A stretch of DNA of 64,000 nucleotides. It comes from Flavobacterium panacis. Its GTDB lineage: Bacteria; Bacteroidota; Bacteroidia; Flavobacteriales; Flavobacteriaceae. The position numbers and the translations under genes are program-made. The stretch's first letter is position 1, and every line of letters starts with the position of its first letter. This document shows, in pieces, positions 16,801-24,411 of this stretch. The DNA lies in contig NZ_JANKMS010000003.1 in assembly GCF_024649945.1 (NCBI RefSeq), positions 248,001-312,000 of the forward strand. Reading direction: 5' to 3'. Under the pieces are notes generated by a model. It saw nothing but the letters and a program-made list of their open reading frames with translations. It ran no database searches and was not told the DNA's origin.

Positions 16801-17702
16801 TATCCGTTTATTAATTTTATAATTCTGTTAAAGTCAGCTTCAGAATTAAATGGAATTGTAATTTTTCCTTTTCCGTTGCCAGCGACTTTTATATCAACTT
16901 TTGAGCCAAAATAATCATTAAAAGTATGTTTTTGTGTTTCTCTAACGACAAATCCAGCATCAGCTTTTGGTTTTCCATCTGCTTTAGGTTGCTGTCCTTC
17001 GTGATAATTTTTAACTAAAGCTTCTGTTTCACGAACAGATAAATTCTGGCTTACGATTTTTTGATAAATATCAGTTTGAACGTCTAAATCTTCAATGTTG
17101 ATAATTGCTCTCCCATGTCCCATGCTAATAAAACCATCACGAATTCCAGTCTGAATGATCGGATCTAGTTTTAAAAGACGTAGGTAGTTAGCAATTGTAG
17201 AACGTTTTTTTCCAACTCTTTCACTCATTTGTTCCTGAGTTAATTGAATTTCGTCAATCAAACGTTGGTATGATAAAGCAATCTCAATTGGATCTAAATC
17301 ATGACGTTGAATGTTTTCTACTAACGCCATTACTAATGATTCATTGTCATTAGCAATACGAATATAAGCAGGAACGTGAGTAAGACCTACTAATGTAGAA
17401 GCACGTAAACGGCGTTCTCCAGAGATTAACTGATATTTGTTGAAATCTAATTTACGAACAGTAATAGGTTGAATTACACCAAGTTCTTTAATAGAAGTGG
17501 CTAATTCGCGTAACGATTCTTCATTAAAATTGCTTCTAGGCTGAAACGGATTTATTTCAATTGCACCTATTTCAAGTTCAATGATATTTCCAACAACCTT
17601 ATCAGCATTTTTGTCTTCTACTGATTTAATGTCGTTTTCCGGATCTTTTAATAGTGCTGATAATCCTCTTCCTAAGGCTTGTTTTTTAATTACTTTTGTC
17701 AT
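16800..17702 (-). CDS. parB: chromosome partitioning protein ParB
   Basis: ParB is a CTPase clamp that binds parS sites and works with ParA in chromosome segregation. The 300-residue product begins with the typical KKQALGRGLSALL motif. It then has the ParB/Srx domain with ISGERRLRAS near 113-122 (the GERRxRA CTP/DNA motif), the HTH part TQEQMSERVGKKRSTIANYL near 154-173, and a C-terminal dimerisation segment FNDYFGSKVDIKV. It lies six bases after parA. No parS-like 16-mer (TGTTTCACGTGAAACA) was noticed in the window by eye. Confidence 0.95.
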   Translation of the reverse strand: MTKVIKKQALGRGLSALLKDPENDIKSVEDKNADKVVGNIIELEIGAIEINPFQPRSNFNEESLRELATSIKELGVIQPITVRKLDFNKYQLISGERRLRASTLVGLTHVPAYIRIANDNESLVMALVENIQRHDLDPIEIALSYQRLIDEIQLTQEQMSERVGKKRSTIANYLRLLKLDPIIQTGIRDGFISMGHGRAIINIEDLDVQTDIYQKIVSQNLSVRETEALVKNYHEGQQPKADGKPKADAGFVVRETQKHTFNDYFGSKVDIKVAGNGKGKITIPFNSEADFNRIIKLING

Positions 17703-17707
17703 AAAAA

Positions 17708-18475
17708 CTATTTGCTGTTTTTCTTTATAATCTCTTGAGCTAAGTGTATATAGTTTACGGCACCTTTACTTGTTGCATCATAATTAATGATACTTTCACC
17801 AAAACTTGGGGCTTCGCTTAATTTTACATTTCGCTGAATTACAGTGTCAAAAACCATATCATTAAAGTGTTTTTGAACCTCTTCTACAACCTGATTCGAT
17901 AAACGTAATCTTGAATCGTACATTGTTAATAATAAGCCTTCAATGTCAAGATCTGGGTTGTGTATTTTTTGAATACTTTTAATAGTGTTCAATAATTTTC
18001 CTAATCCTTCAAGTGCAAAATATTCACACTGAATAGGAATAACTACTGAATCTGCTGCTGTTAAAGCATTCAGGGTTAACAAACCTAGAGACGGAGCACA
18101 GTCGATAATGATATAATCATATTCTTGTTTAGCTTCTTCTAATGCTTTTTTAAGCATGTATTCACGGTTTTCTTTGTCAACCAATTCAATTTCGATAGCA
18201 ACAAGGTCAATGTGAGCAGGTATCACATCTACGTTTGGAGCTGTACATTTTAAAACGGCTTCTTTTGGTGTTACAGTATGCTCAAGTATTTGGTAAGTTC
18301 CAGTTTCAACTGTTTCTACGTCAATTCCAAGACCAGATGTAGCATTGGCCTGTGGATCAGCGTCGATCAACAATACTTTTTTTTCTAAAACACCTAATGA
18401 GGCTGCAAGATTTACTGATGTAGTAGTCTTTCCAACGCCTCCTTTTTGATTAGCAATAGCAATGATTTTGCCCAT
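17708..18475 (-). CDS. parA: chromosome partitioning ATPase ParA
   Basis: ParA is the Walker-type ATPase that moves ParB-parS complexes over the nucleoid. The 255-residue protein has the deviant Walker A KGGVGKTTTSVNLA at residues 10-23, LLIDADPQANATSGLG near 38-53, IIIDCAPSLGLLTLNAL near 122-138 and IPIQCEYFALEG. The length and lack of an N-terminal HTH are typical of chromosomal type Ib ParA (Soj). It is the first gene of the parA-parB-DUF5683-dapB-lepB-WbqC run, the order seen in many Flavobacteriia. Confidence 0.95.
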   Translation of the reverse strand: MGKIIAIANQKGGVGKTTTSVNLAASLGVLEKKVLLIDADPQANATSGLGIDVETVETGTYQILEHTVTPKEAVLKCTAPNVDVIPAHIDLVAIEIELVDKENREYMLKKALEEAKQEYDYIIIDCAPSLGLLTLNALTAADSVVIPIQCEYFALEGLGKLLNTIKSIQKIHNPDLDIEGLLLTMYDSRLRLSNQVVEEVQKHFNDMVFDTVIQRNVKLSEAPSFGESIINYDATSKGAVNYIHLAQEIIKKNSK

Positions 18476-19000
18476 TTATTTTCTGAATTTTGAACCGTAA
18501 AAATACAATTATTTATGGTTTTTGAAAATCTATTTTGTTAACATTTGTGAAAGTTTGCTCAATCGTTGTTTGGTGGGTGTTTGGCATAAAATAATTTAAG
18601 TTATAAATGAAATTATGAGAGACATTCTAGTTGGTTTAGTTAGTATTCTTGCTATAAAAAGGCAGAAAGCAAAATTTGGCTTGAAAAAAGTGCCTTGTTT
18701 TTTAATTTAATGAAGACTTAAAATAGATGGATTTTATTAAAAAAAGATTGTTCATAAAAAAAATGAGTAAGTGGTTTACGTGTTCTAGTTTGATTGATTC
18801 ATGGTTGTTTTAATTAGCCATCTTTTTGTTTAAGATGTTTTTTTTGTAATATTATTTGTATGAAAAACTGAGTCTTGTATAGTTTTTGATAAGAAAATTG
18901 AAAATGTAAACTACCATTAAGGTTAGAGATTATTACTATTTTAGACTTCCTGAAAAACTACAGAAATTACAAACTATCAAACCACAAAATCAAAAATGTT
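18476..19000. other. 525-base intergenic region between divergent parA and the beta-helix gene
   Basis: This AT-rich gap separates divergent genes and should hold promoters for both. No convincing TAnnTTTG box could be fixed, although TATTTTTA occurs upstream of parA. Short reading frames (for example one of 31 codons at 18615-18710) have no ribosome-binding or family support. No RNA structure was recognised. Confidence 0.5.
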
Positions 19001-21169
19001 ATGAGTAAAAAAATGATTGATGTGCTCACATCTTTTGTGTGTGTACTTATTCTATGCAGTTTTGTTTCTGCTTATTCGATGAATGAAAAAGCACAAGAAA
19101 ACAAAATAGGGCGAAAAATTATCTATAATAAGAGCAAACGAAGTATAACATTGTCATGGTCGCCTTTTGGTTCTTCCGGAAATTATATAATTACACGTGG
19201 AGGAAGTCGTTTAGCGTCTGAATTTGTTTCGGTAGGATCTACTGCTAAATTAACATTTACGGATAATAAGCCAAACGCAGATAAATATGAGAATTACTAT
19301 TATGTTACTCGAAATGATATAACCATATTAATTTCACTAGAAAATCAGATTTTTGGTGACAACATGTATTTCTACGATCGAAAATATGAGAAAGCAGAAA
19401 CAGCTCGTAAGGAAATTAATTCACATTTTAGTAGTGTAGGTTTGGGTGGTGCAAATGGTGAGTGGACAACAAAACGCCAAGCGTATTATTTTAAACCAAA
19501 TGTTAACGGTCAAACCTACGATATTGGCGGATCGGGTTCTGCATCATCGACGGAAGCCAATGCAATTGAATTGGGGTTTTATTCTCATATTGGAGGTTTA
19601 GGGAAATTGCCTTCCGATGTTAAATTGGGAGCGATATTTACCAGACCTCATCTTTCTGGTGGAGCAAATGCTACTTGTACTTTCTGGCGTTCTGTTGAAA
19701 ATGTTGAAGTCATGCGTGATTTTTCGTGGACAGTTTCACAGTCAACGAGCGCAAGAAGATTGCTGATTGAAAGTACTTCTAAATACATTTCGGATATTGG
19801 AGATACAAATTTCTGGGGTAGTGGTGGCTTTATTGCCGATACTCATTATACAACTGACCGGCCAAACTGGGGTGGACAACAGCAATGGTATACTCGAAAT
19901 ACTATTTTTCCTTCAGGCTCAGGAAATATGGGAGGTTCGTACAATATGGTTTGGCAAGGTTGTGTGAATCCTCCGCAAGCAAATGATAGTAATTCTCCAA
20001 TTCCAACAACTCCAATTATTAGAGAAAAACCTTTTCTGTTTATAGATAAAGATAGAGAATATAAAGTGTTTGTTCCTGCGTGGCAAAAAGATAGAGTTGG
20101 GGTTTCTTGGTCTGCGACAGATATGGGAAAAGGTAAAATTGAAGATTTGATTACAAGCTGGTATGTTGCCAAAGAAGGTGATACTGACGTAGAAGTTAAT
20201 GCCGCATTGAAAGCAGGTAAAAATATATTTTTCACTCCAGGGCATTATGCATTAAATGCTCCAATTCAAGTAAACAGAAAAGATGCAATTCTTCTGGGGG
20301 CTGGAATTGCTTCTGTGACATTAGAACCCACTGAAAAAAATACTTGGGGTTGCATTTATGCTGATGATAAAGATGGAATTATAATCGCAGGATTGCTTAT
20401 GGATTCTTTCAATAGTACAACCTATCAAATCAGAATTGGTAATGAAGGAGCAAATGCAAGTCATGCTGTAAATCCTATTCTGTTTTCAGATATTACTTGT
20501 AGAGTAGGCGGAGTACAATCAAAAAATATTCAGATTCAGGTTTCAATGCAAATCAATAGTAATAATGTTGTGGGAGATCATTTCTGGTTATGGCGTGCTG
20601 ATCATGGTTCGCAGAAAGGTGGTGCTGAACGCTGGGTTAGAGATAGATGTAAAAACGGACTTATTGTTACTGGTGATGATGTTACGCTATATGCTTTGTT
20701 TACAGAACACTATCAGGAATATGAAGTTTTGTGGTTGGGAGAACGAGGAAGAACTTATTTCTTTCAAAACGAACCACCTTATGATGCGCCAAATCAAAAA
20801 AGTTGGAGTAGCCAAGGAGGTAGAGTTGATGGTTATGCCGCTTTTAAAGTTGCTAATACGGTAAAAGAACATCATAGTATTGGTATGGGGTCTTATGCAG
20901 TTTTTACAGGAACAGATGGGAATGTCAATAAGAAAAATGGTTTTGAAGTTCCTAATAGTCCAAATGTGAAATTGGAGAAAATGTGTATTACCCGTTTTGC
21001 AGGTTCGGGAAATATTCAGAATGTTATTAATAATACTGGCGGAAGTACAGCAACTGGCGTAAAACGTGTGGCATTATATAATAACGATGGAGGTACACAG
21101 CCTTTTGATGAAGAATTTACTTTGCCTAATAATCAATCTTATCCTTCTTATATAAGTATGGAGAAATAA
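19001..21169 (+). CDS. large secreted beta-helix-like protein (family often labelled coagulation factor 5/8 type)
   Basis: The 722-residue protein has a signal peptide (hydrophobic 10-25) and an Fn3-like beta domain near 45-105 (ITLSWSPFGSSGNYIITR). The long core resembles a family of secreted actinobacterial and fungal-decomposer proteins usually labelled coagulation factor 5/8 type or, wrongly, adenylyl cyclase. Shared stretches are KRQAYYFKPN, the QQQWYTRN segment, IIREKPFLFID, KNIFFTPGHYAL, WLWRADHG and TYFFQNEPPYDAPNQKSW. The repeated short strands suggest two right-handed beta-helices, as in GH55 glucanases, but no catalytic residue can be assigned. It has no SusCD partner nearby. Function is unknown; a role on polysaccharides is inference. 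Confidence 0.7.
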   Translation: MSKKMIDVLTSFVCVLILCSFVSAYSMNEKAQENKIGRKIIYNKSKRSITLSWSPFGSSGNYIITRGGSRLASEFVSVGSTAKLTFTDNKPNADKYENYYYVTRNDITILISLENQIFGDNMYFYDRKYEKAETARKEINSHFSSVGLGGANGEWTTKRQAYYFKPNVNGQTYDIGGSGSASSTEANAIELGFYSHIGGLGKLPSDVKLGAIFTRPHLSGGANATCTFWRSVENVEVMRDFSWTVSQSTSARRLLIESTSKYISDIGDTNFWGSGGFIADTHYTTDRPNWGGQQQWYTRNTIFPSGSGNMGGSYNMVWQGCVNPPQANDSNSPIPTTPIIREKPFLFIDKDREYKVFVPAWQKDRVGVSWSATDMGKGKIEDLITSWYVAKEGDTDVEVNAALKAGKNIFFTPGHYALNAPIQVNRKDAILLGAGIASVTLEPTEKNTWGCIYADDKDGIIIAGLLMDSFNSTTYQIRIGNEGANASHAVNPILFSDITCRVGGVQSKNIQIQVSMQINSNNVVGDHFWLWRADHGSQKGGAERWVRDRCKNGLIVTGDDVTLYALFTEHYQEYEVLWLGERGRTYFFQNEPPYDAPNQKSWSSQGGRVDGYAAFKVANTVKEHHSIGMGSYAVFTGTDGNVNKKNGFEVPNSPNVKLEKMCITRFAGSGNIQNVINNTGGSTATGVKRVALYNNDGGTQPFDEEFTLPNNQSYPSYISMEK

Positions 21170-21178
21170 TAAGAGCGA

Positions 21179-21198
21179 TTTTTTTTTTTTTTTTTTTT
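21179..21198 (+). repeat. 20-base T homopolymer
   Basis: An uninterrupted run of 20 T starts 10 bases after the stop of the beta-helix gene and ends at a CACGAATT inverted repeat. It may act with that repeat in termination and is prone to slippage. Confidence 0.85.
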
Positions 21199-21307
21199 GC
21201 CACGAATTCACGAATTATTTTTTTTCAAATCTTTGTGATTATTTATTCGAATTAATTCGAATAATATTAGATCAAGTGTTTAAAAAGAAAATTCGTGAAT
21301 TCGTGGC
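21199..21307. repeat. CACGAATT-type inverted repeat
   Basis: Arms GCCACGAATTCACGAATT at 21199-21216 and its exact complement at 21290-21307 (18 bp) enclose 73 AT-rich bases with a smaller inverted pair (TTCGAATTAATTCGAA near 21246). Confidence 0.85.
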
Positions 21308-21382
21308 TAATTTTATTTCGTTTCTATTTTGTTTGGGAAATAGCTAGCAAAGTCGAAAAGTTGTATGTTTTAAGTTTAAAGC

Positions 21383-21417
21383 AAAAAAAAAAGTCTTTTC
21401 AATTGAAAAGACTTTTT
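21383..21417 (-). terminator. bidirectional terminator downstream of tRNA-Pro
   Basis: A 30-base perfect palindrome (21388-21417, half-site AAAAAGTCTTTTCAA) is flanked by an A run that reads as a T10 tract on the minus strand. It sits directly after the tRNA 3' end, so it should terminate the tRNA transcript. On the plus strand only five T follow, so it is weaker in that direction. Confidence 0.85.
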
Positions 21418-21419
21418 CG

Positions 21420-21494
21420 TCGGGGTGGCAGGATTCGAACCTGCGGCCTCCTGCTCCCAAAGCAGGCGCGATAACCGGGCTACGCTACACCCCG
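21420..21494 (-). tRNA. tRNA-Pro (anticodon TGG)
   Basis: The minus strand folds into a cloverleaf: 7-bp acceptor stem (CGGGGTG with CACCCCG), a D arm containing AGCCCGGTTA, an anticodon arm with stem CCTGC/GCAGG and loop TTTGGGA that gives anticodon TGG, and the T arm GCAGGTTCGAATCCTGC. The discriminator base is A at 21420. The 3' CCA is not encoded. Confidence 0.97.
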
Positions 21495-21531
21495 AAGATG
21501 TATTTGTTATGGTAGTGCCCAAAAGCGGATG

Positions 21532-21539
21532 CAAAGATA
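21532..21539 (-). promoter_or_regulatory. -7 box TATCTTTG of tRNA-Pro
   Basis: On the minus strand TATCTTTG, a perfect TAnnTTTG element, lies 37 bases before the mature 5' end of tRNA-Pro, a plausible distance for a short leader. Confidence 0.6.
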
Positions 21540-21642
21540 TAAATAAATTTGATTTGTAAAAGAAAAAAATGAAAATAAATAAAACTTATTTGAACATAGC
21601 TATTTCAGATTTATTTTCGGCGTTATTTTTTATAATAAAGTT

Positions 21643-21650
21643 TACATTTG
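21643..21650 (+). promoter_or_regulatory. -7 box TACATTTG of trxB
   Basis: A perfect TAnnTTTG element lies 21 bases before the trxB ATG at 21672. It overlaps a possible TTG start at 21648, which rules that start out. Confidence 0.7.
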
Positions 21651-21671
21651 CAACTCAAAAATACTATTACT

Positions 21672-22619
21672 ATGTCAGATACAATCGAAAAAATTAAATG
21701 CCTTATTATAGGTTCTGGTCCTGCAGGTTACACAGCAGCTATTTACGCAGCCAGAGCAAACATGAATCCGGTTTTATATCAGGGTATGCAACCAGGAGGT
21801 CAGTTAACTACAACTAATGAAGTAGAAAATTTTCCGGGATACGTTGATGGAGTTACTGGACCAGAAATGATGATTCAGTTACAGGAACAGGCAAAACGTT
21901 TCGGTGCAGATATCCGTGATGGCTGGGCTACAAAAGTTGATTTTTCAGGAGATATTCATAAAGTTTGGATTAATGATTCCATCGAATTGCACTGTGAAAC
22001 TGTAATTATTTCTACAGGTGCTTCGGCTAAATATTTAGGATTACCATCAGAACAACACTATTTAAATATGGGTGGAGGAGTTTCTGCTTGTGCCGTTTGT
22101 GACGGATTCTTCTACAGAAATCAGGATGTTGTTATTGTTGGAGCAGGAGATTCTGCATGTGAAGAGGCACATTACTTATCTAAACTTTGTAAAAAAGTAA
22201 CAATGTTGGTAAGAAGCGAGAAATTCAGAGCTTCTAAAATTATGGAAGAAAGAGTTCGCAAAACAGAAAACATCGAGATCTTGATGAACCACGATACTGT
22301 TGAAGTTCTTGGAGATAATAATGTAGTTCATGCTATCAAAGCTTTAAACAAAACTAGTGGAGAAGTTATCGAAATTCCAGCAACTGGTTTCTTCGTAGCA
22401 ATTGGTCATAAACCAAACACGGATATTTTTAAAGATTACATCACATTAGACGAAACGGGATACATCGTAAATACTCCAGGAACATCTAGAACAAATGTTG
22501 AAGGTGTATTCGTAGCAGGAGATGCTGCTGATAATGTATATCGTCAGGCTATTACTGCTGCAGGTACAGGATGTATGGCCGCTTTGGATGCTGAAAGATA
22601 TTTAGCTTCTAAAGAGTAA
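21672..22619 (+). CDS. trxB: thioredoxin-disulfide reductase
   Basis: TrxB passes electrons from NADPH through FAD and a redox disulfide to thioredoxin in the cytoplasm. The product of about 315 residues has the FAD motif GSGPAGYTAAIYAARA near 14-29, GQLTTTNEVENFPG, the active-site CAVCDG with Cys140 and Cys143, the NADPH motif VGAGDSACEEAHYL, and the final FAD motif GVFVAGDAADNVYRQ. The start was set at ATG 21672 (MSDTIEKIK); an upstream in-frame TTG at 21648 lies inside the promoter -7 box. It is a single gene with a strong terminator. Confidence 0.96.
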   Translation: MSDTIEKIKCLIIGSGPAGYTAAIYAARANMNPVLYQGMQPGGQLTTTNEVENFPGYVDGVTGPEMMIQLQEQAKRFGADIRDGWATKVDFSGDIHKVWINDSIELHCETVIISTGASAKYLGLPSEQHYLNMGGGVSACAVCDGFFYRNQDVVIVGAGDSACEEAHYLSKLCKKVTMLVRSEKFRASKIMEERVRKTENIEILMNHDTVEVLGDNNVVHAIKALNKTSGEVIEIPATGFFVAIGHKPNTDIFKDYITLDETGYIVNTPGTSRTNVEGVFVAGDAADNVYRQAITAAGTGCMAALDAERYLASKE

Positions 22620-22671
22620 TTTTTTTAATTTTCAGTTACAGTCACAGTTTTCGGTTTATATTGAAAACGTT

Positions 22672-22718
22672 ATAAAATAAGAGTCCCAATCATTTGATGA
22701 TTGGGACTCTTATTTTAT
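22672..22718. terminator. bidirectional terminator between trxB and DUF2807 gene
   Basis: A perfect 22-bp stem (22672-22693 with 22697-22718, core GAGTCCCAATCAT) and a 3-base loop lie between convergent genes. T-rich ends on both strands allow it to end both transcripts. It is flanked by a weaker inverted pair, CAGTCACAGTTTTC and GAAAACTGCGACT. Confidence 0.9.
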
Positions 22719-22756
22719 ATATGCTTTAATCTGTGAACTGCGACTGAAAACTGCGA

Positions 22757-23590
22757 CTATTTAATCTTCTTAAGCAACTTAGCTTCTTCAGAAAAACGTG
22801 TCAGTTGTATTGCTGGATTTCCTAGAAGAGAAATTTCAGCTTTATCTCCAATGGCTAAAGAAACGGTTGTTTCTGCCAAAATACTTCCAACAGCAAAATT
22901 TTCTGCAGTTACAGTTGCGTCTTTCAAAGTGAATTTTGTTCCAGTAAAAACAGCGTTATTGTCTAATCTAATAGTCGCTTTTTCTGCAATACCTTCAATG
23001 GCAGCATTTCCTCTTTGATACAAATCACATTTGAATTTTACAGCAGAAACTAAAGTTTTAACAACTGCATTTTTACTCAATTGTAGATTTGCGTCTTCAG
23101 CTTTTAGGTTTAACTCAGTTCTGGTCTTATCATCAGCAATTAAGTTGAATTTTTTTGCATTGACATTCAAAAAAAGTTTAGAAAAATCTAAGCAATTCAT
23201 TGTAATATCGTCTAATTGTAATTCCTGAATCGCATAAACAACCGCATCATTTTTAGAGATCACTTTATTTAGTGATTTGGTGTAAGTTACTTTGACTGCT
23301 AATTTTTTAAAAATTGCAGTTTCTTTATTAGTGTATAATCGAAGCGTTTTTTCTCTTAAATCCATTCCGATAATATCGTGTAGATTGTCATCGGCTTCAA
23401 TTTTAATTTCATTTTTTTCTCCTTGTTCCAAATAAACTTCCAGATTGTCATCGACTTCAATGGCATCAAAACTGCCAACTTCTTTTACTGAAGTCGTTAC
23501 AACTTTAGAACCTCTAATTTTTTCTCTTTTTTGAGCGAAAGTCAATGTTGTAACAAATAATAATAGGAGCAGCGCTGTACTTTTTTTCAT
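22757..23590 (-). CDS. DUF2807 family secreted protein
   Basis: The 277-residue product starts MKKSTALLLLLFVTTLTFAQ, a clear signal peptide. Start 23590 was chosen over an in-frame ATG 39 bases upstream because it puts Met directly before the signal peptide. The mature part begins with FDAIEVDDNLEVYLEQGEKN, the typical head of DUF2807 (GIN-head putative adhesin) proteins, followed by repeated short beta strands that suggest a right-handed beta-helix. The role is unknown. It lies downstream of a second DUF2807 gene (84-base gap) with a lipobox and may be the end of the PadR-PspC operon. Confidence 0.85.
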   Translation of the reverse strand: MKKSTALLLLLFVTTLTFAQKREKIRGSKVVTTSVKEVGSFDAIEVDDNLEVYLEQGEKNEIKIEADDNLHDIIGMDLREKTLRLYTNKETAIFKKLAVKVTYTKSLNKVISKNDAVVYAIQELQLDDITMNCLDFSKLFLNVNAKKFNLIADDKTRTELNLKAEDANLQLSKNAVVKTLVSAVKFKCDLYQRGNAAIEGIAEKATIRLDNNAVFTGTKFTLKDATVTAENFAVGSILAETTVSLAIGDKAEISLLGNPAIQLTRFSEEAKLLKKIK

Positions 23591-23673
23591 TAATTCTAGA
23601 TTTGATTTTGACAAATATAAAAAAATCATCCACTTTGGGTGAATGATTTCTTTTATATTTAACAGTTGCTTGT

Positions 23674-24408
23674 TTAGCTTTTGTTAACGCTTCCTCCTGA
23701 ACTTGCTGATTTTTCAACGGTTTTTGGATTGCCGCTGTACTCAATATTAGCTCCGCTAGAAGCATCAGCTTTTAAACTTACAATTGGTCGTACAGAAACT
23801 GTTCCGCCGCTAGAAGCATCTGCATGAACATCGTTTGCCATTAATTTTTCTGCATCAATACTTCCTCCACTTGAAACGGAAGTAGTAAGACTCAAAGCTT
23901 TTCCTTCAATATCTATCGAACTTCCACTTCCAGCGTCTATTGAGATTCTGTCAGATTCAATTTTTAGATCCATAGATGCTGCACTTGAAGCTTCTAAAAT
24001 TACATCTTCGCTTAGAACAAGTCCATTAGTTTCTACGCTCGAAGCGCTGGAAGCTTCTATTTTATGAAGAGCAGGCATTTTTACAGTTACAGTTTTTGAT
24101 GTAATGTTACGGAAAGAACTGTATTTGCATTCAATAATAAGTGTTCCGTTTTCTACCTTAGTAACAATTTCTTTTTGTAGATTGTCGTCAGCTTCAACTG
24201 TAATTTCTACAGAATCAGATTGTTCAATAACTACATCAATAGCGTTGCTTACTTTTATATTTTTAAAATCACCTTGAACAGTTCTTTTTTCAGTAGTAAC
24301 GTTTCCACTTCCCTCAACCGCATTCATGTTGAAATTACATGAAGCAAATAGTAATGCTGTTATAGTTGCTACTACAAATTTTGTAATATGAATGATTATT
24401 TTTATCAT
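23674..24408 (-). CDS. DUF2807 (GIN-head) lipoprotein
   Basis: The 244-residue protein has a lipobox (LLFASC, Cys24) and the DUF2807 signature FKNIKVSNAIDVVIEQSDSV near 48-67. The C-terminal half is very rich in Ser, Ala and Gly with a repeated pattern (ASSAASMDLKI, AGSGSSIDIEG, SSGGSIDAEK, ASSGGTVSV), as expected for turns of a beta-helix. It should be anchored in the outer membrane. It starts three bases after the PspC gene stop, so translation is likely coupled. Confidence 0.88.
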   Translation of the reverse strand: MIKIIIHITKFVVATITALLFASCNFNMNAVEGSGNVTTEKRTVQGDFKNIKVSNAIDVVIEQSDSVEITVEADDNLQKEIVTKVENGTLIIECKYSSFRNITSKTVTVKMPALHKIEASSASSVETNGLVLSEDVILEASSAASMDLKIESDRISIDAGSGSSIDIEGKALSLTTSVSSGGSIDAEKLMANDVHADASSGGTVSVRPIVSLKADASSGANIEYSGNPKTVEKSASSGGSVNKS

Positions 24409-24411
24409 GGC

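Noticed and set aside
18615..18710. 31-codon reading frame in the gap before the beta-helix gene
   Set aside because: No promoter, ribosome-binding or conservation evidence.
21648..21671. TTG start extending TrxB by eight residues
   Set aside because: It lies in the -7 box TACATTTG, so it would not be transcribed; ATG at 21672 fits the family.
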